From Cenococcum geophilum 1.58 (taxonomy: Eukaryota; Ascomycota; Dothideomycetes; Gloniales; Gloniaceae), in the NCBI GenBank assembly GCA_001692895.1, contig KV748193.1:1178001-1242000 (forward strand): a stretch of DNA of 64,000 bases. Direction: 5' to 3'. The notes under the pieces were generated by a model. It was not told where the DNA came from. It did no database searches and worked only from the letters and a program-made list of their open reading frames with translations. The position numbers and the translations under genes were made by a program. Positions 23,962 through 36,318 of this stretch are shown one piece after another; position 1 is the first letter of the stretch, and every line of letters starts with the position of its first letter.

Positions 23962-24622
23962 CCTACAGAAAGTAAAATTACCAAACATTAAATTAGATCT
24001 TGCAAGTTATCGCGCTTAACATCGTTAGTTTTGCACCCTCCCGGAGCTCCCCCCCCGCCCCCACACTCTACCTCTAATCAACACCATGCCTCCCTCATCT
24101 ATTAACGTAATTAAGGACGATAATACATCCTATCCTATTTCTAAGCCTAATTCTAATCGGTTTACCCAACTCTAGCGGCGACGACAACGCGTCGAGCGAC
24201 TCTACACCAAATACACTACCCCAAAGTCGCCAGTTAGCTACTTCTACGTGGCAGCTTACCCGCGATCCTAGGGAGGACTAATATTAAACGTACTGAGTGC
24301 TTAAAGAGCTAGCTACTAAGTAATATCATTACTAGAGGGAGGCTTATGGCGACGGATGTGATATAAGAGGTTTCGGAGGCCTTGGCAGAATCTAGAGAGC
24401 AGCCAACATCTACTACACCACGCCAAGGATCACGAAGGTGACGATAGTGGTAAGAGAGCAGTCGCGAGAGAGTAGCTATTTTGAAGCTCTACCAAAGCCT
24501 AGGGGCGTGAAGCCTACTTTTAATTAAAACACTCTGCCAAGACTGTAATATATTCAATATTCAATATCAATATCAATACGGCCTTACACTGATATTGAAT
24601 ATTAATAAAAGCGCTGCTCGTT

Positions 24623-25451
24623 TTTAGGTGATAATTTCCACAGGTAAATCATATTTAGACCGCAAGAACATAAGTAGCCGCACGATAAGTCGTAAAACAA
24701 ACCGAAAGCCAGCTTAAAAAGATTGGTTAGCAGGAGAAAATTTAGTTGGACCAGTCTACGCTGCCGTCGTCAACGCCGCCACGCCAGTTGGAGGCGCAGA
24801 CAAAATATTCCCAACCTGCTTGCACAAGCCCGCGTCACTCTTGAGTGACGGGTAATCCGATATACCAGCCATGGACGTAAACGCAACGCACGAGTTGAAC
24901 GGATCATCAAAGCTCTGCGGCACCCAATACGTGCTCGGATAGCAGGGACGGCTCGCCTAGTCGCTGCCCGCCAGATTATCGAAGTCAGAGGTAAAAGACT
25001 CGCAGCGGAGATAATTGCGAGCGCGGTTTTACAAGCGAGGATATAAGCTTTGCAGTGTGGGGAAATGAACGAGCGACTTAATTGTAAATGCAGCTCTAGT
25101 CTCTATATATAGACGAGGTAGGTGGCAAGAGGCTGACGACGACGATCCACAATCTCCACTGTAGACAGCGCCACTCAGTCGGTGATAGGTAATAGAAATA
25201 GGTAATGGAAATAAGTAGTGAGACATGCGATGGCAAGAAATAGGGTGGTAAGTCATAAGGTAGCGCAAGCTTTGGTACCGGTAGTCGGTTACAGAGGAAG
25301 TTAGTATCCGTGATCGCAGTTACAGTTATTAAAGGTTGTTTCGCCAAGGTCTATACATTGCTGGCAGGCGACGCTGGCGCAGTCTACGGTGGACTGCGGA
25401 TGGTTATGGTCTAGATAATATTAGTGGGAAGAAGAGATACTACTAGCAGGC
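24623..25451. other. no gene recognised
   Basis: Mixed-composition sequence with short frames only; two overlapping minus-strand frames at 25029-25347 lack motifs. Confidence 0.35.
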
Positions 25452-26439
25452 CTTGGTCAGACTTGCTATTAAGCAAGCTGGCTTGACAGCTTGCTTGGCT
25501 TGCTTGATTGGTAATCAAGCAAGCCAGCAAGCCGAAGGGCCTGATTTGGGCAAGCCAGCAAGCCAAAAGAGGGCCTGCTTGCTTGCTTGCTTGCCCGCTT
25601 GATAGGAAATATATATATATAATTTTGGTAGAGATCTGAAGTTTATGATAGATTTTGGTGTTGTAGATGAACGATTTTGGATATTTCTGAGTATGCAAAT
25701 AGAGCAAATAGGACTATTTAGGTAACACACTAGCCGCGTGGCTTAAAGCTCTATCGACGCGTCTGACGAATACGAAGCTTAGAAGACTCTGCCGCCACTA
25801 CCAGACGATCACCCATTGGCGAACTACTCGGCCGAAGCTCGCATGGATGGCTCTTGATATATTAACTATACTGGCTATAAGCGACGACTGCGAACGGGCG
25901 TTCGGTGAAGCTGGTGATCTACCAGAACCGCGTCTCTTGAAGCTTCGCCCTAATATTATTGCTGCTTTGCAGTATAATCGCAGCTATTTAAGAATAGGCT
26001 TCAAGGATCTTGTAGATAAGGTAATAAGTTCACCGGGATTAGTATAATTAGTAGCTAACCGTTGGAGTTAACAGCAGGATCTTCCTACCAACCAAAGCCT
26101 TCCTAGCGAAACCTTCCTCACCACCATGCCAAGCCTTGCGATAGACATCCTCAGCCACGCGAACTTCCTCATTACGTTATCTCTATGCTATCTTATATTT
26201 TAATGACTATAAATCAGGGCTGCAGAGGAGCTTTTTGGCCAAATCGGTGGCTGGGGGGCTTAATTTTGTATATTACTCCAAAATATCTATAAAATTAAGC
26301 AAGCCTTCAAGCAAGCCAAGCAAGCCGACTGTTTCGACCTATCAAGCCAAGCAAGCCAGCTTCAGGTGCGAAAAGTTTCAAGCCAGCAAGCTAAGGCTTT
26401 CCGGCTTGGCTTGCTTGCTTAATAGCAAGTCTGGCCTTG
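25452..26439 (+). mobile_element. short hAT-type DNA transposon with AGCAAGCC arrays
   Basis: 27-bp terminal inverted repeats at 25452-25478 and 26413-26439 match at 24 of 27 positions (right end outward CAAGGCCAGACTTGC). Just inside both ends are clusters of AAGCAAGCCAGC-type repeats in both orientations (25471-25605 and 26294-26425), as subterminal repeats of hAT elements often are. The middle encodes a hAT C-terminal dimerisation domain (25847-26047). At under 1 kb it is a deletion derivative that cannot encode a full transposase. No exact 8-bp target duplication was found. Confidence 0.72.
25847..26047 (+). pseudogene. hAT transposase C-terminal dimerisation fragment
   Basis: The 66-codon frame contains MALDILTILAISDDCERAFG and KLRPNIIAALQYNRSYLR, the recognisable hAT-family dimerisation region (MALDxLSIPAMSxxxER type). 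The DDE core upstream is missing. It lies between the inverted ends of the element at 25452-26439, so it is a remnant of the mother element. The frame itself has no internal stop. Confidence 0.75.
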
Positions 26440-28702
26440 GTAGGTGCACATATCACTATAAATAATATACATTCGGAGAATCTAGCATATTTATACGCGA
26501 TGATGTCGCCCAGCTGAACTTGAACTGGACCGATGTAGCAGAGGAGATATAGAACTGATATTTTGAAATCATTCTTAGAGAGTAGTATTACGGGTTACTA
26601 TAAAGTAGGAAGAAGTCCACGGTAGAGAAAGAATACGTAGAAAAAACGTTCGCGTAGAGATAAATACTGCAGAAGCGCATGCAGAATGGAATTTTGCTTC
26701 GCTACCCGTCTTAAAATCTGAATATTGTAATATTTTTACCTAGAACTAGCTCGCAATCTCGAACCTTCTAGGGCTTGAAAGAAATACAAAGTATCAGCTG
26801 CGTCCCCCGGAGTCAGGACCTCCAGTACAGCCGAAGCCTATCATTATATAAATGCTTGTTTGCCTTAAGCTTTTTGAAGCCTTCCAATAAGCCACCCGAC
26901 GCATCAGTCATATGTGGCGCAAAGAGTTGTCCAGTCATGATGATTCTGATTCTGCAGCTGAGCTAAAATGCATGGCTCCTGGTTGTCGTTCAGGGGAAGC
27001 GAGGCGAGACCTTCAGCCTTGCGGCGAAGCACGAGATCCAGATTCGCTGCCAGCAGATCAGCGCGGCAACGCGGTATCGCCGCATGTTTTAGCTGATACC
27101 CGAGGCGCACTGCACTCCTTTTCAGTTTGGCTTGTCGCTGTAGGAGCACCATTTGGGCCAGGTCTGCTGCTGTTTCAAGCTAGAACATGTAGGGTCGAAT
27201 GAAGCTCGAAGCCTCCAGGCGCCGTCGATTTCTGTCATCGCCCTTCATTTCCTAGTTGATAAGTTAACTCTTGGCACCTTTCTCAGCTCTAAAGGAGAGC
27301 GAATAAAGTATATAGTTTGAACATTGTCGTTAGGCTCCAATGTTGGGGGTCGTAGTAACGGCAAAGTAAATTGCTTTTCGTAACGCCACTTTGTCGCATG
27401 TGAACGGGATGGGACCTGGCGTTCTCCGAATAATATTCCTATCTCTCCACTTCGCTATTAGAGATCGAGGAACGTAATGTGCTCTTTTATCGAGGATGCC
27501 TAGATCTAGATATGAATTTTATTGATTGTGGCGAAGGTGGAGAGTGGGTGGTCTTAAAAAGGGACGCGCAAGGAATTTTTAGTTTGAGCGATTGAGATCG
27601 GTCAAAGAGTTGCGAATAACTCACAGTAAGCTTTCTCTACCGTTTAAGTTTCGTAGAACAAAAGCTAGAGGTGTTGAGTAATAAGTTCATGCAAATTTCT
27701 TGGGCACTAACCCCTGTAGCCCTGCGAGCGACGCTTTATCTTGACTACTAAATCCCCCTACGTGGGGTGGGTAAGGAGAGCGCGCGCTCGGGATTCGGTT
27801 ACGTCGATCGGTAGAGCCTAAGGCTCTGATGGGGTATTCGCACTCTAAGTAAGGCGTTAGTCTCCCGGTACGTGGTTCCTCGCCGGGGTTACTATAATTT
27901 TAGACCGCTGCATAAGGCTATAAAGGTTAAATATGGCTAAATTAGTATATAAATAAACCAATACTTAATACTTTATATCAGGTGACGGTACAGTGGATAG
28001 CTATATATAGCTGCGAGATGCATGCGACCCACATACGAGCCACGTGCTTTGCACGTGACGCCCCTTTTCCTTCAGGATTCGCCTCGTGGTTCTTCAGAAC
28101 CTATTAATATATCTTATCGTTCTATTAATTAGACTCCCTATCTATCACGTGCCTTATACCTCAATTAAAAGCTATTTATATTTTTTAATACGCGTTAATT
28201 AAGCGCGTTAAGTAATTTTAAATGGTTTTTTATATTAATTTAAGCTTCAATAAAGTTTTCAACGTTTTGTTTTAAATTAAGATTAAACAAGTATAAAATA
28301 ATTTAAACCTTAAACACTATATATTAATAAAAGAAAAAGGCTTTATTATACTATAATTTAAAACAAGTATTATAACTTTAGAAAGAAAGTTTTTTAAAAA
28401 CTACTTTAGATTTAAGTTTTAGAGCTTAAGCCCTAGCATTCTACTATACTACTTCCTACTAGCTCTATATACTAATTTGGGTGTAGACGAAGTAAACTTA
28501 GATGGTAGCCGCGAGCGCGCATAGGGGGGGACACCGAAGCTCGTACAAGCTGCAATACTTCAATGATCGCATTTTCGTGTTCGTGTTGGGAAACCAATGT
28601 CTTGGTACTGTATCGCGAGTCGTTCGCTCTGCCTAAAGGCAACCGTGGATGGCTGCAACTTGGTTACCACAGAACCATGATTCGCGCATGTCAGCTTGGA
28701 TG
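26440..28702. other. repeat-rich, no gene recognised
   Basis: Alternating AT-rich and GC-normal segments. 28140-28450 is very AT-rich and RIP-like. A CACGTG-containing inverted pair sits near 28040-28060. No coding signal or RNA gene could be supported. Confidence 0.35.
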
Positions 28703-29530
28703 TCACTGTAAAAAGTATCTTACGCACGGAGCATCTTCAAACAACGCTTCCTGAAGCATTGCGGTTGCCTTATTCGGGCGGGACCGCCACAAAATTTTCT
28801 TGGAACGGTCATCACCCCACAATCATAGGCTTGTCAGCCAGATGGCGCATATTGAAGGCTCGATCCCTCCTTCACTTGTGATTTTGTTGACATGTAGCGA
28901 GTGTGACTTATATTGATGCAAGCTGACCCGGAGTCCGTCCTGTAAACTCACAAATCGACAATCTTACCTTGTAATAGACGGATTTCGGAATCATTGTAAA
29001 GTGCTTACGTCGCTCGATCAAGAAGTTGAAGCCGTCGATTGAGCCTTGATTAACGCCAGGTGGCTTGACGCTGTCGTGTACCTGCTCGTCGATCCGCATA
29101 AAGTCATTCATAAAAAGCCTCTCTACAAGGGACCCCTACACCTGCATAAGAAGTGTAACGAAGGCTTATAATACTTCGCGAAGTAAGCCTGTATTCTAAA
29201 CCTGTGTTACTGTTGCTTATATACTATTGATCGTCGCGATCGATCGACGGTAGGGAGACTCAACGTCTTGGCGGGTCCTTATTATTGCTCTCATTTTCCT
29301 CACGATCGTCCTTTTGTTACTCCAGCAAGCTCGATGTAAGAGAGCCTTATTGTACAATTTTAAAACTTCGTATTTTACAACGCTCGGCGCCAGGTCGCGC
29401 ATGGAGTCAAGCATTGCTTCCCTGTCCAGTCTTTCACCCAAATCGACGTCATCCAAGCCGTATTCGGACTACCTGCAGGCCTTCTAAATTAGCTGCAGAC
29501 AGCGCAAGGAAATCCACGAAATCCGTCTAA
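28703..29530 (-). pseudogene. RIP-damaged two-exon gene relic, family unknown
   Basis: One minus-strand frame joins the open segments at 29456-29217 and 29111-28980 through four stops (TAA, TAG, TAA, TAG) that replace likely glutamine codons. After SVYYK there is a good GTAAGA donor, and a TTTACAG acceptor follows, restoring a frame (DGLRVSLHQYK onward) that runs with one TGA to a stop at 28703-28705. The text is protein-like (NQGSIDGFNFLIERRKHFT; KATAMLQEALFEDAPCVRYF). I do not recognise the family. The intact splice signals suggest a host gene copy rather than a transposon ORF. Confidence 0.5.
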
Positions 29531-32500
29531 TGCTACTGTTTGAGGCGAGCTCCATAGTAACCCATGTTGAAAAGTTCCCGTCTCCGAACTTCTTACTCTC
29601 CCATGCAACGGTAGCGTCCTACCATCAAGTGATCCGTGCAGTGGCAAAATAATAATTGGGCATTCTAACTTAATTCGATTGGTTCCACTGGGCTGAATCT
29701 TATCGATAACGGTAGGATGAATTGTACCGTTGCAAGGGGTACTCGAGATGACGCAGTATTCCGTTAGTTGGTAGATTTCACGATCCTGCAATGCGCGCGC
29801 GCCCTTCTGGAGCCGGGGGCGAACCGGGAAAAGAGTTTTCAGCTTGATCCAACGAAGGAATGCTAGCCCACCCTACCTAGCTTGGCTGTTCTTGCGACAC
29901 ACGACTCCCAGTATCCAGTCTAATGCCTAAGTTCGTGTTGAGAAGGGTGTTGGCTGTGTCTGTAGATCGTGGGAGCAAGAAGGGCAGGAGAATGGCAGTA
30001 GGAGGCGATCCGACTCAAAGCACAATAAACTTCACACGACGGTGTTGAGGGGTCAGATACAGATCGTCGAGATCGGCAGGGCGTTCCCAAAGAAACATCT
30101 AGCAATGTTACTATTGGCAGTGCTCAACAGCTATACCGGGCAGAGAGAGAGGAACCGCAGAGGTTGTGAAACGTTGTGAACCCCCTGGCAGTTCCTTTTG
30201 CGGAGAGCTTGATCAACCGGCTAATCGAACAATTCTGTAACCGGGTCGGCTGTAGTGAACACAAGGATTCTCGTACTCTGTTCACCCGTCAGAAGAGGAA
30301 GGGAGTGCTGAAAGCATCCTTCGCCGTCAGGCCCCCAGGAGGAGACCGATCTTCAAAGAGAAGGCCGTAACATTACTGCGACTGCAACAATCATAACCCC
30401 CTTTCCACAGGGCGTAGCTTCAATGCCATCTCCACGTGTCAGCAGGGTATCGATCGCAGCAGAATCCCTGCATCGCTTCCACCGGAGTGGGAACCCGATG
30501 CAGGAGTGCCGCTGCAGCTAAACAAGCCCAAAAACGTTCGCCCACTTTCCCAGTCTAGCCGCTGCCAAAATTCCAACAAAAATGCTGTTTTGTGGAGACA
30601 TTTATTTTCAACAACATTGACAGCGAAAGTGCATGAAGGTCTGACAAGCCACGGAATTTGAACTGGCCTCTAGGATGTCTTTGCGACGTTTTTGTGCCTG
30701 GTCGGTACGCGTCAGGGCGGCAAAATCCCTCAATCTTGCAAGGTTGGTACGGAACGCGGCACTTTGTCGATTGGATACTGTCGCCACGCGATTCGGTGGC
30801 TGAGATGGGTGAGTCGCAACTTTGCCATCCGCGCTCCTATCGTGGAGGCTGAAATAAGGGTATGGATTTTGCCATAACGCTCTCGTATAGGTATGTCTCA
30901 GTCTGCCTTTCCCCGCCCCTGTCAAAATCTCCTCAGCTGAAAGAGAGCCGACGGGAGGCTGGTGCGCATCATGAGTCGAAAGCGCGCATGTCTAAATTGG
31001 CGCCCGTTTTTAATTCATTCTGGCAAATTGTAGAGTCAGCAAACTAGGCTGCATCCCTTTTGAAACGTCTGACTCTTTCAAACACGCGCAGGACATTGGG
31101 CAGTCTATTCTTAAAATGTGACGCACTGTTAAGGGTATTGCTGAGAATCGTTGTGCGCCGAACCAGGTAGAAATCCTGAACCGCGCGGGAGGCGTGCAGG
31201 CCCATGCCGCCGGCTGTTTGTCTATGTTTCTAAATGCGACAGGTTTGAGATGAAGCGGCGAAGGGTTTATTCCACGGCTCTACAGAGGGAACAAAGACGC
31301 ACAGCTGTCCACATCGCAGACTTATCCGACTCATCCCTTTATGAGACGGCTGGGTGCTGGTTTGCAAGCTTGTGAGCAGTCAACTGCATGAGCCCCGGAC
31401 CTGATCAGTCGCGCGTTTGTTACTCCATCTTAGGCGCACATGCAAAAATCGACTTGGGCGCGCATCCTAGCGCCCAGGTGCCAGGTAGCAGAGTGCTGAT
31501 CAAACGAATGCATCAGGATTTCTAGAGGTCTTCCAGAAGGATAATAGCCAAGCGAATTAAAGCGACGCACAGCGCGAGTAAGTACAATGTGCCGCCCCTC
31601 GGCTATGCTTGGTCACTTTTCCAGAAGCAAGTCGGCTCGCCGCACGAAGCAGGGTGGACGTGCTCAGCAACGTCGCAGCGCTGGCGGAGGTTGCCTTTAG
31701 TCGATATGCGCAGGCCGCATTGCACTCGGATGCTTGGATGGGTCACCGAAATAGTGGAACAGTAAAATGGCAGGGCGAGTGGTGAGGGAGAGCTCAGATC
31801 CCACGTGGATAAGAAGCCTATCGACGAGGGGGGAGCTTTTTCAGGAAAAGGAACGAGGTGGCGCGGTGCATGGATGCCAGAGAGATACAGTCCGCCAAAA
31901 GCAAAAAGCAACTTCTGACTCCGTTCCCAAGAGCTGGGACGACTGTGAGCGTACCAGCTACTTGGGCGACGGATGGTGGATATGCAGCGTGGATTCATCG
32001 GGGAGCCCTCCCGCAGCTTGGAGGCTGCTTCTAGTGATTCTGGCGGCCTTCTAGGAAGCGCGCCAGCGAGTCAACTAGTACCTGGTGGGCACGGCCAGGC
32101 ACAGGGATACACAGGAAGGCCGCGCTAGGGCGCTGGACGGCTCCGTGGCTCGCTCTAGAGGGCACAGAAGGGAGGTTACCCAGACGCTGACACGGTCTCA
32201 TCTAAGCCAACTGCGTGTGTCATATGCGTTGCTTTGTCGCCATGGCCGCGCGCTGGGGCGAAGGAGCACGATGGGGATGTGATAGCATGTCGCCGGCAAA
32301 GGCCGAATGGGCGAGTTGCATACAGGCAGGTGGGAAAAGACGTTAGACACGGCAAATAAATGTGTGTGGGCTTTGAGCGATACGGCCTCTTAGCGTGTGC
32401 GGCTTTGCGGCAGCTCTTGGGCTGGCGCAGGTACGGGCTCCGATGGGCAGTCGAGCCAGGGGCAACCTTTCAGGTGGGAGCTGTGCCGTCGATCCCCTTG

Positions 32501-34347
32501 CCAGCAACTCAGAAATTATTTGCGCCAGCCTGCAGGGTTGGGTTGAAACAGCCCCGTCGGCACGTCATGCTGCTTGCGCTTGATACCCGAGAGATTCATT
32601 TAATTGTCTCGGGCCAAAGTAGCCCCTTATTAAGGGTCTATATAGCCCACCGCAAAAGCATACTCTCTCTTGTGCTTCACGCCATCACATCCCCTCTCTA
32701 CCTTCGTAAAGACTACCAGGCTGTAGTCTTTCTGGCAACACGAAACTATTTGCTGAGCTAGCTAGCCCACCGCTCCATACGACTTATACCTGGTCTGCCG
32801 TGATCTTCCAGCGACATTCCGCAGACGCCTCTCTAGTCGCCGACTCTTCCTGCACCAACTGCCACGCGCCGTACTCGGTCCCTGACACTATTTCCACCTG
32901 GTGCCTATTGTTGTACTTTTGTATGAGTCAATATTCCAGCCTGTTGGTAAGCTGACAGCATTGCGAGTGAGCAACCCAACTGACTTCTATAAAGGCACAC
33001 GCTTTCCTCAACTTCAACATGATACTCCGGGATCCAGTATCGAACAATATGGGCCGCGGTGCTTACGACACGACAGGCACACCGAAGCCTCCACCGCCGT
33101 CGCCGCCGAAGCGCCGGTAGCCACTTTGACAGCTACCACGCCCCCTCAACGCTTAGCCGCTGTGGCCATAGTTCCTTTTTGCTTCGCAGGCTTTCCTCGC
33201 CGCCAGAGTCGCAATGGCGAATTCTGCCTTCCAATCGCAAGTTCCACAGCTGTCTTTGGTGTTCCGTTGAGAACAGAGGGATGATATTTGGCGCGTCGTA
33301 AGTTCCAGCAAGCACCGGCTCACAGCACCTTGCATGGACCGACTGACTAACCAATGCCCTTTGCAGCCCGACTCCTACAACACACTAGCCTGCTCATCCA
33401 CCAACTCATCACAATCCTACGCACCTTCCGCATCTTTCTCACCGGCTATTCTCGCGATTACGCCTTTTAATAATCAGCGACTCGTTTTTTTCGTCAGCGC
33501 ATGTCTAATACTCTTGTCCTGTGTTTTCCAGAAGCGAATTTTTTTCTGCCATCGATCACCACTGTATCACCACTCTTCTGCGACTATCGAAGCGATGTTT
33601 CTCCTTGCTTTCCAACAGCTCTCTAGCGACAACATTTCCTTTGCAAAAGTTCATTTGGCGTTAATAGATCAGGGCGGCTCATGGATACCAAAAATTGGGG
33701 CTTTTTTAGGATAGCGTTGGGTAGAATTCTTCTCGCCTGCAGTTCATTCTGCACACAGGGCGTGGATCATCTGTACTATAGCTCGGCAGGCTGGCGATGG
33801 AGTTCTGCGTCGGGCTCATGAACGCAAGACGCATTTTCATTCATTGGGCGGCCATCAGATTAAGCGGTGACGGTATTGCTCGCTTGGTCACTTTTTCGGA
33901 GCTGGGGGTGCTTGGTCTGGGTCCGTGTATCGTTAGACGCTGCTGGGAGGGAAAATAGACTATCACTGTAATCACAATTAGACTTACTTTCTTTATACAC
34001 TTATTGGCCTGAACCTTGGAATGTTTATCCCGCCACAACGGCGCCGTGGTACAAGGCGTTGTGGAACTACTCCCGCTGCAGGCTTTATAGGCCGTGATAA
34101 TGCCCTGCAGCCCATCCACCTATTCTTTAATGGAATCCCTGGCCCTTGCTTGTGTAACTAGGAGTACTTTCCAAGACATCTCACACGGAGCTTGGCGGAC
34201 TTAGGGACCCCCACGGAACTAACGCGGCCTGCAACCTCACCACTACCGACGCAGCCACCCACCACTCATCCACGCTCCTTGCTGATCGCAACCGACCACT
34301 TTTCCTTCGACGACGACCTTGCACTAATATAGCGGAGACAAGCCACA
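29531..34347. other. 4.8-kb stretch with no supportable gene
   Basis: Many frames of 60-130 codons on both strands, overlapping and motif-free. The GC content is near that of the gene-bearing parts, so it is not obviously RIP-mutated. The right end (about 34190-34347) is the ARPC5 promoter and leader. Confidence 0.4.
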
Positions 34348-35505
34348 ATGGCGGCGGTAAACTGGCGTACAATCAACATCGACGCTCTCGATCCAGACTC
34401 CCCCGCCAACTTCGACCTCTCCACGCTCACGCCAGCCGTCGCACCCGTGTCCACTGCCGATGTACAGAGTCTCGCGGGCCAGATACGGCAACTACTTAGA
34501 GGAGGTGATAGTGAGGGTGCATTAAGAGGGGCACTAGAGAACCCGCCATATGGGGCTGATGAGAGAGGAAAGGTTGGTGCAATCACTCACGCCAGGTCTT
34601 GTTTGCGATCCATATCAGCGGGAGACTATCGAATGTCTCTCCGGATCTGGGCCTTTTGAGGTCGGTCGCAGCTGAGCTCTCGGACGAAATTCCAATGGTG
34701 TGGAAACATGACGCACAGAAACATGAGAAGCTGAAGCAGGGCTGACTGTATGTTCCACCGTTCAATAGGATGTACATCTAGCCGCAGTCATCGAGATCCT
34801 CCAGTCTATTAGACAGTCAGACATGTCACCAATCCTCAGTCGGATATATCAGTCGGAGGGTGGAACCGAGGCTCTGGACGTGCTGATGAAATATGTGTAC
34901 GCACCCCCCACTTAGCATATCGCAAGTCCCATATGACCCTTGCTATACCGCTATTTGAGCCCCAAAAATCTTCTCATGGCTCCTCTGGGCATAGTACATA
35001 GGCAATTGGACTTCCCACAAAGACCTTCCCGCTGACATAGGCTTTTCTCAATAGTTACAAAGGCATGGCCCAATCAAGTCCCGCACCACCAGCAAAACAT
35101 ATCACACCACAAGCAACAGGCTTCTCACAGATTCATTCGCGGGGCACGGGAGAAGGAGGTAGTCAGGCAATGAGTGTTCTGCTGAGCTGGCATGAGAAGG
35201 TATATATTAGTCTATTTCCTATTAGGTTGCTCTTTCCAATTTTGGCCAAGTATAAGGACGCGCCTTTAAGGATACATGACATCTTATCGCATTGGAAGTT
35301 CTTATCCTTTATTCAATTTGACCGCTTGCTCTTCCCAACGTCAGCCTTACATACACATGCATGCTGTAGTATGCTATCTCCCTTGTTGATCTGTTGTTCC
35401 GCACATAAGATTACCTCAGCTAACGCAACCATCGAAAACTAGGTCGTGGAAATTGCAGGCGCTGGGTGCATCGTCAGAGTGATGACGGATCGACGGACAG
35501 TTTGA
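34348..35505 (+). CDS. ARPC5: Arp2/3 complex subunit 5 (p16-Arc)
   Basis: Four exons (34348-34572, 34769-34896, 35055-35199, 35443-35505) with introns of 196, 158 and 243 bp give 186 residues. ARPC5 is the smallest Arp2/3 subunit and helps nucleate branched actin at endocytic patches. Family hallmarks: WRTINIDALDPDS at the N-terminus, the helical centre AAVIEILQSIRQSD and LDVLMKYVYKGM across intron 2, and the C-terminal SVLLSWHEKVVEIAG then IVRVMTDRRTV across intron 3. The C-terminus VMTDRRTV is the conserved family end. The introns are longer than the rest of the window but all have GT-AG borders and keep the frame. The ATG has good context (CCACAATGG). Confidence 0.93.
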
Positions 35506-36318
35506 GTGAATGCTCACGATGACTCATACGTAGGTCATGGCAAGCCTCATGTTCACAGCTATCCCGTGCATCCCCCCCCTAAAAAAAAGAAAACCGATTG
35601 GCAAAAACAAAGCATGGCTTTTGATATCGCATGCTTATCCTTGTCACGTAACCCTGTCAATCTTCAGCCGCACAGGCTCATGTGAGGCCTCGGATGTTTG
35701 CTTCTCATAGTGAGATAATTCCCTCCCGTCTGCCGCGCTGGTTTATCCCGTACCTGCTCAAGCCAACCGAGCTTCACTTGAACCTTGCGAAGCTAACTCC
35801 GTTGACCTTATAAAGCAGCGGGGGAAGCGGCCGAGATTTTGTCACTCATCTGGTAACACTGATTTCGGCCCCACTTCCACACTTCCACACTTCCACGTCA
35901 CTGCGAGTTGCGTGAATTTACCCGCGAAACAGAAAGAAACAGGAGTCAGCACCGCGACTTCTCCCGTCATTACTATCATTTTTATCTTCTATATTATCCC
36001 TGTGCACGGCTCCAAAAACTCGTAATCCATGATCCTGAAACCCCACCCATTCCCGTCCATGTATTATCCTAGGTATCGGGCACTGTTGAAAAAGGAAGCT
36101 TAGACAATAAACCCGGTACGCCATGCGCTGATGCAGGAACCCAAACCCAATCCGCCTTACCCAAAGCCGGTCCCGATTCCCTGGCTAGCGTGGTAACGAG
36201 GTTGCGCGTGTCGCAAGTTGGGAGGTCGGTCAGGGAACCACCTCGGAGCGTGACTGCCGACCTCCGGGATCACCGTAACAGTATTTCAACGATGCATTTT
36301 TCCACACTTCCTCACTCT
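35506..36318. other. intergenic between convergent genes
   Basis: No gene recognised. It includes an 8-bp tandem repeat (ACTTCCAC, three copies at 35873-35896). Confidence 0.45.
35873..35896. repeat. 8-bp tandem repeat
   Basis: Three exact copies of ACTTCCAC in a row. Confidence 0.85.

Larger units (their letters stand above)
23167..24622. repeat. pair of related inverted ends (possible TIR element, 1.46 kb)
   Basis: The segment 23167-23228 and the reverse complement of 24555-24622 share the order AACA(or G)GC/AGTGCTTTTAT, then (T)ATTCAATATCA-like, then GGCCGTATTGA. They may be the terminal inverted repeats of one decayed DNA transposon with the solo LTR (23429-23593) and a foldback element (23716-23961) nested inside. 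Similarity is partial and no duplication at the ends was defined, so two independent copies are an alternative. Confidence 0.4.

Noticed and set aside
25471..26425. AGCAAGCC arrays considered as a CRISPR or satellite
   Set aside because: Units are contiguous, irregular and in both orientations; they lie just inside hAT inverted ends.
25444..26447. 8-bp target duplication for the hAT element
   Set aside because: The octamers outside the ends (TAGCAGGC and GTAGGTGC) do not match well enough.
27700..27900. GC-rich patch considered as an rDNA or tRNA fragment
   Set aside because: No cloverleaf, box A/B or recognisable rRNA core sequence could be identified.
31603..32054. Frames of 131 and 95 codons on opposite strands
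   Set aside because: They overlap each other and show no conserved features.
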